From NCBI RefSeq assembly GCF_938045775.1, contig NZ_CALIBH010000255.1:1-15547 (forward strand): 15,547 bases of DNA. Reading direction: 5' to 3'. This document shows, piece by piece, positions 6,256 to 15,400 of the stretch. Numbering within the stretch: position 1 is the first letter of the stretch; every line of letters begins with the position of its first letter. The notes below the pieces were generated by a model that did no database searches, had not been told where the DNA came from, and was given only the letters and a program-made list of their open reading frames with translations. Origin of the DNA: an uncultured Campylobacter sp. GTDB taxonomy: Bacteria; Campylobacterota; Campylobacteria; Campylobacterales; Campylobacteraceae. The position numbers were made by a program, and so were the translations under genes.

Positions 6256-7610
6256 TAAGTTTGAAAGAGGCTCTAAAGCTGAGCGCGGATGAAATTTCGG
6301 CGCTTAGAGCGGAGCTAAAGGATAAAATTTTAAAAACCAAAGAGCTCGGCGCCTACGTCGAGCAGCTCACGGGCGAGGCTCTAAACATCAGCGGCGAGGG
6401 CGTACCGATCGCGATCAAAGATAACATTCAGGTAAAAGATTGGAGCGTGACCTCGGCGAGTAAAATTCTGCAAGGCTACGTCGCGCCATACGACGCGACG
6501 GTGATCAAAAAGCTACGGAAGCGCGGTTTGGCGCCGTTTGGACGAACTAATATGGATGAGTTTGCGATGGGAAGCACGACTGAGAGCTCATTCTACGGCA
6601 AAACTCTCAATCCGACCGATCACTCGCGCGTACCCGGCGGCAGTAGCGGCGGAAGCGCGGCTGCTGTAGCCGCAAATATCGCCGTAGCCGCACTCGGAAG
6701 CGATACGGGCGGCTCTATCCGCCAGCCGGCGGCATTTTGCGGCTGCGTAGGCTTTAAGCCGAGCTACGGCAGAGTCAGTCGCTACGGGCTCGCGGCGTAT
6801 TCGAGTAGTCTCGATCAGATAGGACCGATCACGCGCAGCGTCGAGGATGCGGCGATTTTATACGACATCATCGCAGGCCGCGACGAGATGGACAGCACGA
6901 GCTACGCGGGCGCTTACGAAAGCACCGCAGATAAGCTAAACGCGGATCGCAAGCTTAAGATCGCCGTTATAAAAAATTATATCGACGAGGCCTCGCAGCA
7001 GGTCAAAGAGGCTTTAAATTTAACTATAGAAAAGCTAAAATCCTTCGGGCACGAGATCGTTTACCGCGATCTTTGCAGCTCCAAATACGACATCGCGACC
7101 TACTACATCATCGCAACCGCCGAAGCTAGCGCAAATTTAAGCCGCTACGACGGCGTACGCTACGGAAACCGCGCAAAGGCTCTAAATTTAAAAGAACTCT
7201 ACGCCAACACTCGCGGCGAAGGATTTGGCGACGAGGTCAAGCGCCGCATGCTTCTAGGCACCTTCGTGCTAAGCAGCGGCTACTATGACGCGTATTACAT
7301 CAAAGCGCAGAAAGCAAGGGCATTCATCAAAAGCGAATATGAGGAAATTTTAAAAGACGCCGATTTGATCTTTATGCCGATCGCGCCGGGCGTGGCGTAT
7401 AAATTCGGCGAGCTTAGCGATCCGCTTCGCGCATATCTTAGCGACATCTACACGATCGGCGTAAATTTAGCGGGACTTCCCGCGATCTCCGTGCCGGTAG
7501 CGAAAAATAAAGAGGCTCTTAATATCAGCGCGCAGCTTATCGGGCGCGCCTACGATGAACAAACGGTGCTGGACGGCGGCTTGAGTTTAGAAAAAATCGT
7601 GAAAGGATAA
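6252..7610 (+). CDS. gatA: Glutamyl-tRNA(Gln)/aspartyl-tRNA(Asn) amidotransferase subunit A
   Basis: 452 residues. GatA releases ammonia from glutamine or asparagine for GatB, which amidates misacylated Glu-tRNA(Gln) or Asp-tRNA(Asn). The amidase-signature triad is complete: Lys56 in VPIAIKDN, cis-Ser131 in [10 protein letters not shown] and nucleophile Ser155 in [12 protein letters not shown]. The spacing 56/131/155 equals that of characterised GatA proteins shifted by 23 residues. [13 protein letters not shown] follows. The ATG overlaps the stop of the small membrane gene (ATGA) and has AAGGA 6 nt upstream. gatB and gatC are not in the window, as is usual where these genes are dispersed. 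Confidence 0.96.
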   Translation: MISLKEALKLSADEISALRAELKDKILKTKELGAYVEQLTGEALNISGEGVPIAIKDNIQVKDWSVTSASKILQGYVAPYDATVIKKLRKRGLAPFGRTNMDEFAMGSTTESSFYGKTLNPTDHSRVPGGSSGGSAAAVAANIAVAALGSDTGGSIRQPAAFCGCVGFKPSYGRVSRYGLAAYSSSLDQIGPITRSVEDAAILYDIIAGRDEMDSTSYAGAYESTADKLNADRKLKIAVIKNYIDEASQQVKEALNLTIEKLKSFGHEIVYRDLCSSKYDIATYYIIATAEASANLSRYDGVRYGNRAKALNLKELYANTRGEGFGDEVKRRMLLGTFVLSSGYYDAYYIKAQKARAFIKSEYEEILKDADLIFMPIAPGVAYKFGELSDPLRAYLSDIYTIGVNLAGLPAISVPVAKNKEALNISAQLIGRAYDEQTVLDGGLSLEKIVKG

Positions 7611-7612
7611 GT

Positions 7613-9064
7613 ATGAAGATCGTCAAAAAGGCTCTGACCTTCGAGGATGTTTTGTTGGTACCGCAATACTCTGAAATTTTACCCAAAGAGGTTGATATCA
7701 GCACGAGTTTTACGAAAAATATCACGCTAAATACCCCTCTTGTGAGTGCTGCGATGGATACGGTCACCGAGTACCGCACCGCGATAATGATGGCGCGCCT
7801 CGGCGGCATCGGCGTGATCCATAAAAATATGGACGAGGACTCCCAAGCCAAGATGGTTCGCCGCGTAAAAAAGAGCGAAAGTGGCGTCATTATCGATCCT
7901 ATCTCGATCAAGGCGGACGCCACGATCAAAGACGCTCTCGATCTGATGAGCGAGTACCATATCAGCGGCATTCCCGTTATCGACGACAACAGCGTGCTGA
8001 TTGGGATTTTGACCAATCGCGACCTACGCTTTGAAACCGACACCGCCGCGCTCGTGGGCGAGAAGATGACCAAAGCTCCGCTAATTACCGCTCCGAAAGG
8101 TTGCACGCTTGATGATGCGGAGAAAATTTTTAGAAACAATAAGGTAGAAAAGCTTCCGATAATCGACGCAAACGGCCACTTAGAGGGGCTTATCACGATT
8201 AAAGACCTTAAAAAGCGCATCGAATATCCAAGCGCTAATAAAGACAAATTCGGCCGCCTTCGCGTCGCCGCGGCAATCAGCGTAGGCCATCTGCAAAGAG
8301 CCGAAGCCCTTGTAAAAGCGGGCGTAGATGCGCTTGTGATGGACTCCGCGCACGGACACTCCAAAGGCATTATCGACACGCTTAAGGAGCTGAAGCGAAA
8401 TTTTGACGTGGACGTAGTAGTCGGAAACGTCGCAAACCCCGCCAGCATAAAAGATATCGCAAACGCGGGAGCAGACGCGATTAAAGTAGGCATCGGCCCG
8501 GGCTCGATCTGCACTACGCGCATCGTAGCGGGCGTGGGCGTGCCGCAATTCACCGCGATCAACGATTGCGCGATCGAGGCGGCTAAATTTGGAATTCCGA
8601 TCATCGCAGACGGCGGCATCAAATACTCGGGCGACATCGCCAAAGCCCTAGCCGCGGGCGCAAGCTCGGTGATGATGGGAAGCCTGCTAGCAGGCTGCTA
8701 CGAAACCCCGGGCGAGCTCATTACGTTTCAGGGCCGTCAGTACAAAACCTACCGCGGCATGGGCTCTTTGGCGGCGATGCAGAAGGGAAGCTCGGATCGC
8801 TACTTTCAAGACGGCACCGCAAAAGAAAAGCTCGTACCCGAGGGCGTCGAAGGGCGCGTGCCTTACGCAGGCATGCTAAAAGACGTGATCTTTCAGCTGC
8901 TAGGCGGCTTGCGAAGCTCGATGGGATACTGCGGCAGCAAGGATATCGCGACCTTTCAGCAAAAGGCGGAATTCGTCGAGATCACGAGCGCGGGTCTTAA
9001 AGAAAGCCACGTCCACGACGTCATCATCACGCAGGAAGCGCCGAATTACCGAGTAAATCAGTGA
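7613..9064 (+). CDS. guaB: IMP dehydrogenase
   Basis: 483 residues, full length. It oxidises IMP to XMP with NAD, the committed step of GMP synthesis. The barrel begins with [21 protein letters not shown]-pair (Bateman) module, an ATP/GTP sensing site in this family, occupies about residues 90-205 ([20 protein letters not shown], then [19 protein letters not shown]). The active-site loop [15 protein letters not shown] has the nucleophile Cys300; IMP binding is seen in [18 protein letters not shown] and GCYETPGE, and the flap ends in EGRVPYAG with the catalytic Arg-Tyr pair. It starts 2 nt after gatA with AAAGGA 5 nt upstream. Confidence 0.97.
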   Translation: MKIVKKALTFEDVLLVPQYSEILPKEVDISTSFTKNITLNTPLVSAAMDTVTEYRTAIMMARLGGIGVIHKNMDEDSQAKMVRRVKKSESGVIIDPISIKADATIKDALDLMSEYHISGIPVIDDNSVLIGILTNRDLRFETDTAALVGEKMTKAPLITAPKGCTLDDAEKIFRNNKVEKLPIIDANGHLEGLITIKDLKKRIEYPSANKDKFGRLRVAAAISVGHLQRAEALVKAGVDALVMDSAHGHSKGIIDTLKELKRNFDVDVVVGNVANPASIKDIANAGADAIKVGIGPGSICTTRIVAGVGVPQFTAINDCAIEAAKFGIPIIADGGIKYSGDIAKALAAGASSVMMGSLLAGCYETPGELITFQGRQYKTYRGMGSLAAMQKGSSDRYFQDGTAKEKLVPEGVEGRVPYAGMLKDVIFQLLGGLRSSMGYCGSKDIATFQQKAEFVEITSAGLKESHVHDVIITQEAPNYRVNQ

Positions 9065-10167
9065 TCCTTCAAAGCAAAATTCAAAATTTCGACGAGCCGC
9101 TCTATCTGGAGAGCGGCCGCGTCTTTTCCAACTTCAAGCTCGCCTATGAAACCTACGGCGAGCTAAATCCGGACAAATCCAACGTCATCGTCATCTGCCA
9201 CGCCCTAACCGGCTCCGCGCACGCCGCGGGGCTCTACGAGGGCGACGTTAAGCCTGGCTGGTGGGACGGGCTCATCGGCGATCATAAAGCGGTTGATACT
9301 ATGAAATTTTTCGTCATCTGCATAAACATCCTGGCTTCGCCTTTCGGCTCTACCTGCCCGCTCGACGTCGATGAAAGCAGCGGCCGCGAGTACCGCTTAC
9401 GCTTTCCGGTAGTAGTCGTCTCCGACGTCGTACGCGCGCAGATGATGCTTTTAAAGCGCCTAGGCATCGCCCGCGTTCGCGCCGTTATCGGCGGCAGTCT
9501 GGGCGGCATGCAGGCGCTGTGCTACGCGATCGAATATCCGGAATTTGCGGATGAAATTTTCGTACTCGCAAGCACATACGCTACGCAGCCTTGGGCGATC
9601 GCGTTTAATAAGATCGCGACCGAGGCTATCTTGCGCGATCCAAATTTCAAAGGCGGCAACTACGATAAAAATCTAATCGCCGAGCACGGACTTGACGGCA
9701 TGGCGGTGGGGCGCATGGCGGGACATATTAGCTTTCTAAGCCCAAGCTCGATGCAGGATAAATTCGGGCGCAACTACGTCGAAACCGACGGTCTTTACGA
9801 GATCAACGGACGCTTTCAGGTGGATCGCTACCTTGAATACAACGGCGAAAATTTCGCGCGCAGGTTCGATCCGCTATGCTATCTCTACATCGCCAAGATG
9901 ATGAATATATTTGATTGCACGCGCCACTACGGCAATCTTAAAAACGCCTGCGCGCAGATCAGATCGCGCCTGCACCTCATCTCTTTCAAAGGCGACGTGC
10001 TCTTTCCGCCGGGGCTAATGAAAGAAATTTACGATGCGATGAGCGATCTGGGCAAAAAGGATCGCACTAGCTACGCGCAGATCGACAGCGACTATGGGCA
10101 CGACGCGTTTTTGGTCGAGATAGAAAAATTTGATTACATCATAAAAAGGATTTTGGATGAGTTTTGA
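9061..10167 (+). CDS. metX: Homoserine O-acetyltransferase
   Basis: 368 residues, alpha/beta-hydrolase fold. It transfers an acyl group (acetyl by family default) to homoserine, committing it to methionine synthesis. Seen: CHALTGSAHAAG (46-57), WWDGLIGDHKAVDT, the elbow VIGGSLGGMQAL with Ser146, and the other triad residues Asp312 (FKGDVLFPPG) and His347 (DYGHDAFLVE). The segment ILASPFGSTCPLD replaces the more common NvlGgcxGSTGP. The start is GTG in a GTGA overlap with the guaB stop and has no good ribosome site, so its translation probably depends on ribosomes finishing guaB. It lies between guaB and xseB, where C. jejuni, as I recall, has no metX. The acyl donor (acetyl- or succinyl-CoA) cannot be settled by eye. 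Confidence 0.93.
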   Translation: MILQSKIQNFDEPLYLESGRVFSNFKLAYETYGELNPDKSNVIVICHALTGSAHAAGLYEGDVKPGWWDGLIGDHKAVDTMKFFVICINILASPFGSTCPLDVDESSGREYRLRFPVVVVSDVVRAQMMLLKRLGIARVRAVIGGSLGGMQALCYAIEYPEFADEIFVLASTYATQPWAIAFNKIATEAILRDPNFKGGNYDKNLIAEHGLDGMAVGRMAGHISFLSPSSMQDKFGRNYVETDGLYEINGRFQVDRYLEYNGENFARRFDPLCYLYIAKMMNIFDCTRHYGNLKNACAQIRSRLHLISFKGDVLFPPGLMKEIYDAMSDLGKKDRTSYAQIDSDYGHDAFLVEIEKFDYIIKRILDEF

Positions 10168-10342
10168 AGAAAAAATGGAGAAGATTAACGCGCTTTTAAA
10201 GAGCCTAAACGACAAGGATCTAAGCCTAGAAGAGAGCGTGAAGCTGTATAAACAGGGCGTGGCGCTGCTAAAGGAGGCGAAGGAAATTTTAGAAAACGCT
10301 AAGCTCGAGGTTGCCGAAATAAACGCACCCGAGCAGGCTTAG
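10157..10342 (+). CDS. xseB: Exodeoxyribonuclease VII small subunit
   Basis: 61 residues. XseB binds the large subunit XseA in the enzyme that degrades single-stranded DNA. The whole protein fits the short helical family: MSFEEKMEKINALLKSLND, then LSLEESVKLYKQGVALLKEA, then a charged helix (KEILENAKLEVAEI). It is slightly shorter than typical members (about 70-80). AAAAGGA precedes the ATG, which lies inside metX (11-nt overlap). xseA is not in this window. Confidence 0.85.
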   Translation: MSFEEKMEKINALLKSLNDKDLSLEESVKLYKQGVALLKEAKEILENAKLEVAEINAPEQA

Positions 10343-10351
10343 GAGGCGACA

Positions 10352-11503
10352 ATGATAAATGTATGCGTTTTGCAACTACCGACGCTTTCGATGAGCGAAA
10401 ATCGGATCGATTACTATATGAAGGTCGCCAAAGACAACGGCGCGCGGATCGTGTTGCTGGGCGAATATGAGCTAAATTCCTTCTTTAGCGAGCTTAAAAA
10501 GATGCCACGCTCCATCGCGTGCGAACAGAGCGAGCATAAGCAGGAGCTGATGGCGCGGCTTGCCGCTAAATACGACCTGCATATCGTAGCGCCGATAATC
10601 AGAGCCGCTAGCGGCGCGATTTTGAGGCAGGCGGGCATTTTCGGCGGCGCGGCTCAAAAAAGCGCGAGCTCTAGCGGCGAAAATTCTTTAAGCCTTAAAA
10701 GCGAGCCCGGTTGCAAGGGTGAGCTAAATTCCAAAAGCGATTTAAATTCCAACGATGGTTCAAATTCTAAAGGCGCTTTAAATTCCGCAAGCGAGCAGAA
10801 TTCCAAAGGCGGCTCAAACTCCTGCGGCGCAAAATCTTTAAATTTCAAAGCCGCAAATTTAAAAAGCGCCTCTGAAGCCCCAAACGCTCTAAATTCCGAA
10901 GAAAGCCAAAAAGACGCGAGCGAAGAGGAGATCTTTTGCGCGAGCGAAAACGAGCCTATCTGGGTAAAATCATGCGCGAAATTTTCGCCCTCGGAAGTGA
11001 AATTTTACGATCAAAATATCCTGATGGACTATCCGCACTGGAACGAGGAGGGCTTTTTCGCCAACCGCAAAAGCCGCAAAATCGGTAAAATTTCGCCGAT
11101 GATCTTTAGCGAGGGCGGCGTGAAATTCGGCGTGTGTTTCGGCTACGAGGCGCATTTTGACGTATTTTGGCGCTATTTTATGCAGAAAAACGTCGGTTGC
11201 GTGCTCGTGCCGTGCGCCTCGACCTTCGAAAGCGGCGGGCGCTGGCGCGAGCTTTTGAAGATGCGCGCGTTTACGAACTCGCTCTACGTCATCCGCGCCA
11301 ACCGCATCGGCGAGGCGAAATTCGGCGAGAGCGAGTTTAAATTTTACGGCGAGAGCTTCGTCGTAACCCCCGGCGGCGAGATCGCAAACGAGCTGAAAAA
11401 CGAAGAGGGCGTGCTGATGTGCGAAGTGGACGCGGACGAGATCGCTGCGGCGCGCGGGCTGTGGAAATTCCGCAAAAATCTAGTCAGCAGGGGGCTTTTA
11501 TGA
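10352..11503 (+). CDS. Nitrilase-superfamily protein, probably catalytically dead, with a repeat insertion
   Basis: 383 residues; perfect AGGAGG 5 nt before the ATG. The carbon-nitrogen hydrolase fold is recognisable: MINVCVLQLPTLSMSENRID, VLLGEYELNSFF with the catalytic-type Glu38, HIVAPIIRA, DYPHWNEEGFF with the second Glu (232), VKFGVCFGYEAHF, CVLVPCAST, KMRAFTNSLYVIRANRIG. By eye, the catalytic Lys position (Y-x-K in active enzymes, here YDQNIL) is Gln221, and the nucleophile in C-(Y/W)-(D/E) is Gly264 in FGYE, with a Cys two residues earlier (262). Residues about 99-200 are a low-complexity Ser/Asn/Lys/Glu insertion in a loop, including six-residue repeats; without it the length is about 280, normal for the family. 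Corresponds by position to C. jejuni cj1056c as I recall it. Coupled to the next gene by ATGA. Confidence 0.8.
   Translation: MINVCVLQLPTLSMSENRIDYYMKVAKDNGARIVLLGEYELNSFFSELKKMPRSIACEQSEHKQELMARLAAKYDLHIVAPIIRAASGAILRQAGIFGGAAQKSASSSGENSLSLKSEPGCKGELNSKSDLNSNDGSNSKGALNSASEQNSKGGSNSCGAKSLNFKAANLKSASEAPNALNSEESQKDASEEEIFCASENEPIWVKSCAKFSPSEVKFYDQNILMDYPHWNEEGFFANRKSRKIGKISPMIFSEGGVKFGVCFGYEAHFDVFWRYFMQKNVGCVLVPCASTFESGGRWRELLKMRAFTNSLYVIRANRIGEAKFGESEFKFYGESFVVTPGGEIANELKNEEGVLMCEVDADEIAAARGLWKFRKNLVSRGLL
10726..10833 (+). repeat. 18-bp tandem repeat inside the nitrilase-like gene
   Basis: Units begin at 10726, 10744, 10762, 10780, 10798 and 10816 with AAATTCC, AAATTCC, AAATTCT, AAATTCC, GAATTCC and AAACTCC, exactly 18 bp apart. 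In frame they encode six-residue units with a constant Asn-Ser: LNSKSD, LNSNDG, SNSKGA, LNSASE, QNSKGG, SNSCGA. Looser copies flank it (KSLNFK, ALNSEE). The core is again RAATTY. Confidence 0.85.
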
Positions 11504-12165
11504 ACTACTTTCACAGACAGATCCAACTTTGGGGCGAACAGACGCAGCGCGCGCTTGCGGACAAGCGCATCCTGATCATCGGCGCGGGCGGGCTTGGGAG
11601 CAGCCTTTCTTACGCTCTGGGCGCAAGCGGCATCGGGCGGATCAGCGTCGTGGATTTCGACACGGTGGCGCTTCACAATATCCACAGGCAAATTTTATTC
11701 ACTCTCGAAGACGAGGGTAAATTTAAAGCGGACGTCTTTAAAAGCCGCACGGAAAGCCGCTACGACGGCGTGAGCGTGGAGGTGCATAAGAGCCGCGCGG
11801 AGGAATTTTTCGCTAACGCGATAGGCTCGGGCGAGAAATTTAATCTCATTTTGGATGCGACCGATAATCTCGCCACGCGCGCGCAGATTGATGCCTTTGC
11901 TAAGCAAATAGGCGTGCCGTGGGTGTTCGCGTCGGTGGACAGCTGGCAGTGCCAAGTCTGCTTCGTGCAGAATGCGGATTTTAAATTTTTCCCGAGCCTA
12001 AACGCGACGCCTGCGGGCATAACGGCTGCTATAGTGATGTTTGCGGCAAGCTTTGAGGCAAACCTCGCTCTGCGCTACCTAGCGGGGCTTGAGGTCGAAA
12101 AAGACCTGCTTTACTACGCGAACTTTTTTGGCGGCGAGCTGGAAGTTAGGAAGATAAAATTGTAG
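11500..12165 (+). CDS. ThiF/MoeB/HesA family E1-like adenylating protein
   Basis: 221 residues from the ATG at 11500, which overlaps the previous stop (ATGA) and has AGGGGG upstream; the longer frame to 11419 lies inside the neighbouring gene and lacks family similarity. The nucleotide-binding core is intact: ILIIGAGGLGSSLSYALGAS (25-44), VVDFDTVALHNIHRQ (50-64) with the Asp and the Arg, and LILDATDN (116-123). The C-terminal helix ITAAIVMFAASFEANLALRY matches the family's end. The only cysteines are C151 and C154 in WQCQVCF; the two zinc CxxC pairs and the acceptor Cys of ThiF/MoeB are absent. It could adenylate a carboxyl end or small molecule but probably does not form a thioester. Last gene of the operon. 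A thiamine or molybdopterin role is not supported by neighbours. Confidence 0.8.
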   Translation: MNYFHRQIQLWGEQTQRALADKRILIIGAGGLGSSLSYALGASGIGRISVVDFDTVALHNIHRQILFTLEDEGKFKADVFKSRTESRYDGVSVEVHKSRAEEFFANAIGSGEKFNLILDATDNLATRAQIDAFAKQIGVPWVFASVDSWQCQVCFVQNADFKFFPSLNATPAGITAAIVMFAASFEANLALRYLAGLEVEKDLLYYANFFGGELEVRKIKL

Positions 12166-12449
12166 CTTAGCGCGCAGGTTCCCGTGGGTTCTGCCCTGAT
12201 CCGACCTTGCACTTAACGCCCCCCTTACTTTATCTTCTCTAGATTTCTGTTGTGGGCGAATAAGTGCGGCGGATTTAAAGGCTCTGTGCTTTCGGGTAAA
12301 ATTTTAATTTATGCGTTCTAGCCAAGAATATAAAATTTGAAAATTTACACCCAAATGTATCTTATAAGCAAAGCGCCATAGAGAATTTCTAAAATTTCCC
12401 TATTTTTAAAACGTTGCCTCTCATTTAGCACACTATTTTTCGCATAATT
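12166..12449. other. Convergent intergenic region
   Basis: This separates the plus-strand operon from the minus-strand restriction-modification gene. I see no gene. An imperfect inverted repeat, GCACTTA-AC-GCCC (12209-12221) against GGGC-GAA-TAAGTGC (12254-12267) with a loop of about 32 nt, has no T run and is of uncertain meaning. AAAATTT words fill 12298-12345. A better terminator candidate is at 12378-12407. Confidence 0.5.
12378..12407 (+). terminator. Probable terminator of the plus-strand operon
   Basis: ATAGAGAA (12378-12385) pairs with TTTCCCTAT (12395-12403) through eight base pairs including one G-T, with an inner A/T extension and a small loop, followed by five T (12403-12407). 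No T run follows on the minus strand, so it acts for the operon side only. It is AT-rich and lies 210 nt after the last stop codon, so it is moderately supported. Confidence 0.45.
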
Positions 12450-15400
12450 TTAATTAGCCTCTACGACTTGCCTTGTGGCGGTGATCTTTCGCTCTGTCCA
12501 CAGCACAACGTCTTTTATAACTAGCTTTTCTATGGCTTTTATAAAATCGTTCATAAAGTCGTAGTCGATTTGTCCTTCGAAAACCGGAAGCAAAATATTT
12601 AACTCATCGGCATCTTTTGCATAAAAATTACGCGCATAACTAAACTGCCCGGCATTTGCCACTTTGTGGATAGCCGTTGCGACATAAATAGCCGCGTATT
12701 TTGACAAATTTTCAGTATGCACGACCGCTACGTGATCGTCTGCTCCATACTTATAATTCCTATATTTTGTGGAACCGAACATATCTATCGTTACGGTATT
12801 TTCCTTAAAAATCTCGACGTCATTGCTTATAAAAGCCGATATCCCCATATCCGCCTCTCCAGCCGTTACAAAAGGCAAATCTCCATCATATCTATCCGCG
12901 CTCTTTAAACGTTTTCCGCGAGTTGCGCTTCCAAAAAGTTTTTTTAGATTAAACTCCTTCGTCACCCCCTCCCATTTGCCAAATTTGTCAAATTTAGCCA
13001 AAGCGTCCTTTTCTTTCTTGGTTAACTTATAATCTTTAAGTCCGGTTGCCGCAAGATACGCGTCGAGCTCTTCGACGCGTTCGCGCTCGAGCTCTTCGAT
13101 AAATTTTTCCATAAAGGAAAAATTTATCTTGCCGCCTAGCGTCGGCAAGAGAATTTTTATTTCAGATATGCTATTTACGTTTGAGCCAAGTCCCCACGTA
13201 CAATCTTGTAAAACATGGTTGAAGTTCGAGACCATATAAAGAGCGATTTTAGAGTTGAATTCAGCAAATTTTGACTTTAAGACCTTAACTTTATTACCCG
13301 TAAAGTATGGCTGTGCCTGATAAAAAACATTAAAAGTATCTTGTGCAAAACTCAAAGTATTGCCGTCATTTAGATAAATAGAATTTTCTATTACATAACC
13401 GCGAATGCCATTATTTGTTGTAGCTCTAACGACATATGGAGTGCTGCCCTCTATTTGCTCGTCGTAAATTTTCAAATTTTGAGCGTGAAAAATTCGCTTG
13501 CTTGATTTTAAATAAAAAACTTCGCCGAGCCGAAATTCCTTGAATTCGCCGCCATTTGACACGAATTCAAACTCCAAAGCGGCTAAATTTTGCGATATCA
13601 CGCTTCCCCGGGGACTATCCTTTTTTAAAATTTGCGCCACTTCCCAGCTTAGGTAGTCGCTCACGGTCTTTTTAAAATCGGCTAGTGTCGGCATAGTATC
13701 TACGGGGCGAGATTTATTCCAGTCGGCACCATTGCTCGGATCAATCGTCGCTTCGTAATATTCGTTTTGCGTGAAAATTTCAAGTTTGCTTGCGCCGAAA
13801 CGAACCAAATTTACAAGCTCCTCGTAGCGTTCCTTGGCTCTATCCGTATCCCTTAGATTATTACTAGCTTTTTTGCGGTTTGAGCGCGTATAGCCGTCGT
13901 TTGAAAAGTCGATAAATTTTACTATATCGTCTTTTTCGTGCTTTTCGCCGACTTTAAAGACATAGACATTCGTCTGCACGCTTGATTTGCCGACGAAAAG
14001 ATCGATCGGCATTTTTATGCTTGCGATTAAGGTATTGCGAGCTAAAATCCTTTTATTTATCTCTTTTGCCTTGCCGCTACCGGCGGAATTTTGAATAATT
14101 ATCGCCGCATAGCCGCCGCTCATCATATTTAACGCCGTTTCGACGAATACCATCCCGTTGCCCGGCGCCGAATACGGAGGATTTAACACAAAAGCATTTG
14201 CGGGAAATTTTTCGTCGTCTTTACCGAAGCCGTAAACGCCCTCAAAGTCAGTCAAACTATCTTTATTTAGGATATTAGAGCTTCCATCGCCCATCATTAT
14301 CATATTTAAAACCGCGAGCATATAGACGCTTGATAGCAGCTCCAAGCCTAAAAGTTGATATGCCTTAATATGCGCCTCTTTTTTGGTTAGCTGATCAGGA
14401 GATGCTATGCTATTTTTAGCGTCTTTTAGCATTTCGTTCATCGCGGCAACCAAAAGCCCCGCCGAACCGGTCGCAAAGTCCCAAACGTAGCTGTCTTTAT
14501 TCACGCGGGCAAGTTTAGCCAAAAGCGTGGCGACGTATGATGGCGTAAGCACTACGTCGTTTAGTTTATCCTGCGTAAAGCCCAGCCACGAATACATCTC
14601 GTTAAAAAGTTTGCCCGTAAAATCGGTGGTTAGTCCGATTTTGTAATAAATCCCCAGATCATCGACTATTTTTGAAAAAACGCGTTTTAGTTGAGTTTCG
14701 CCGTTTGAAATTTTATTTATATTATCGGTTAGTATCGTGTTTGAAAGAGTGCGGATTATGAGGTCTTTCTTTTCGACAGGTAAATTTTTCTCATTTAAAA
14801 ACGCCTCTATCTTTCGCATTAAAATTTCGCCGTCGGTGCTACCTTTTTCGCTCGAGGATTTGAGCTCGGATTTTTCTAGCGGAGCTACTTTCCCGGAAAT
14901 ACCCAAAGTAGCGATGATAGAAGCGGCAACAAGATAAACTCTGTCGTTTTCGCCAAGCCCTTTTTCGCTGCTATAAATATCGTTGTTTAGCTTTACTAGG
15001 CTAGCGTCTATCTCTCGCTCTCGTTTTTGCTTGATTTTTTCCAGTTCGTCGGGAGTTAAATTTAAATTTTTGAGTTTATTCGTAAATTCATCGAAATTTA
15101 CCTTCTTTAAAAACGATAAATCGCTAAATTCGCCCACTTTGCGCCCGATGCCCAAATTCGACTTTGAAACGTAATAAACGCCGATTTGCGTTTGCAATTT
15201 ATCCTTGCCGTCTTTATGCCCTGTAACTCCTATAGCGATTATGTCAGTGTAACTCGTATGGTGCAAAAGCGCATTAGCGTAATGCACGGCGCCGTTTACG
15301 GCATAAGAATTTATATTTGCGAAATTCGGCTCATTTTTCGCGGTGCGATTTTCTATATTGCCGTCGGCGTCTAGCTTTTCTAGCTTATTTTCATAGCCCT

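Noticed and set aside
7537..8643. 368-residue minus-strand open frame
   Set aside because: It is antisense to guaB and the end of gatA, both certain genes; its Ser/Ile/Leu-rich sequence is typical of a shadow frame in this base composition.
11419..11499. Upstream start for the ThiF-like gene
   Set aside because: The extra 27 residues are the out-of-frame end of the nitrilase-like gene; ATG 11500 has a good ribosome site and family-like sequence.
12209..12267. Inverted repeat as the operon terminator
   Set aside because: Long loop, interrupted stem and no T run; the hairpin at 12378-12407 is a better candidate.
12166..12300. Possible tRNA remnant around GGTTCCCGTGGG
   Set aside because: No cloverleaf arms can be formed; no anticodon stem or acceptor stem was found.
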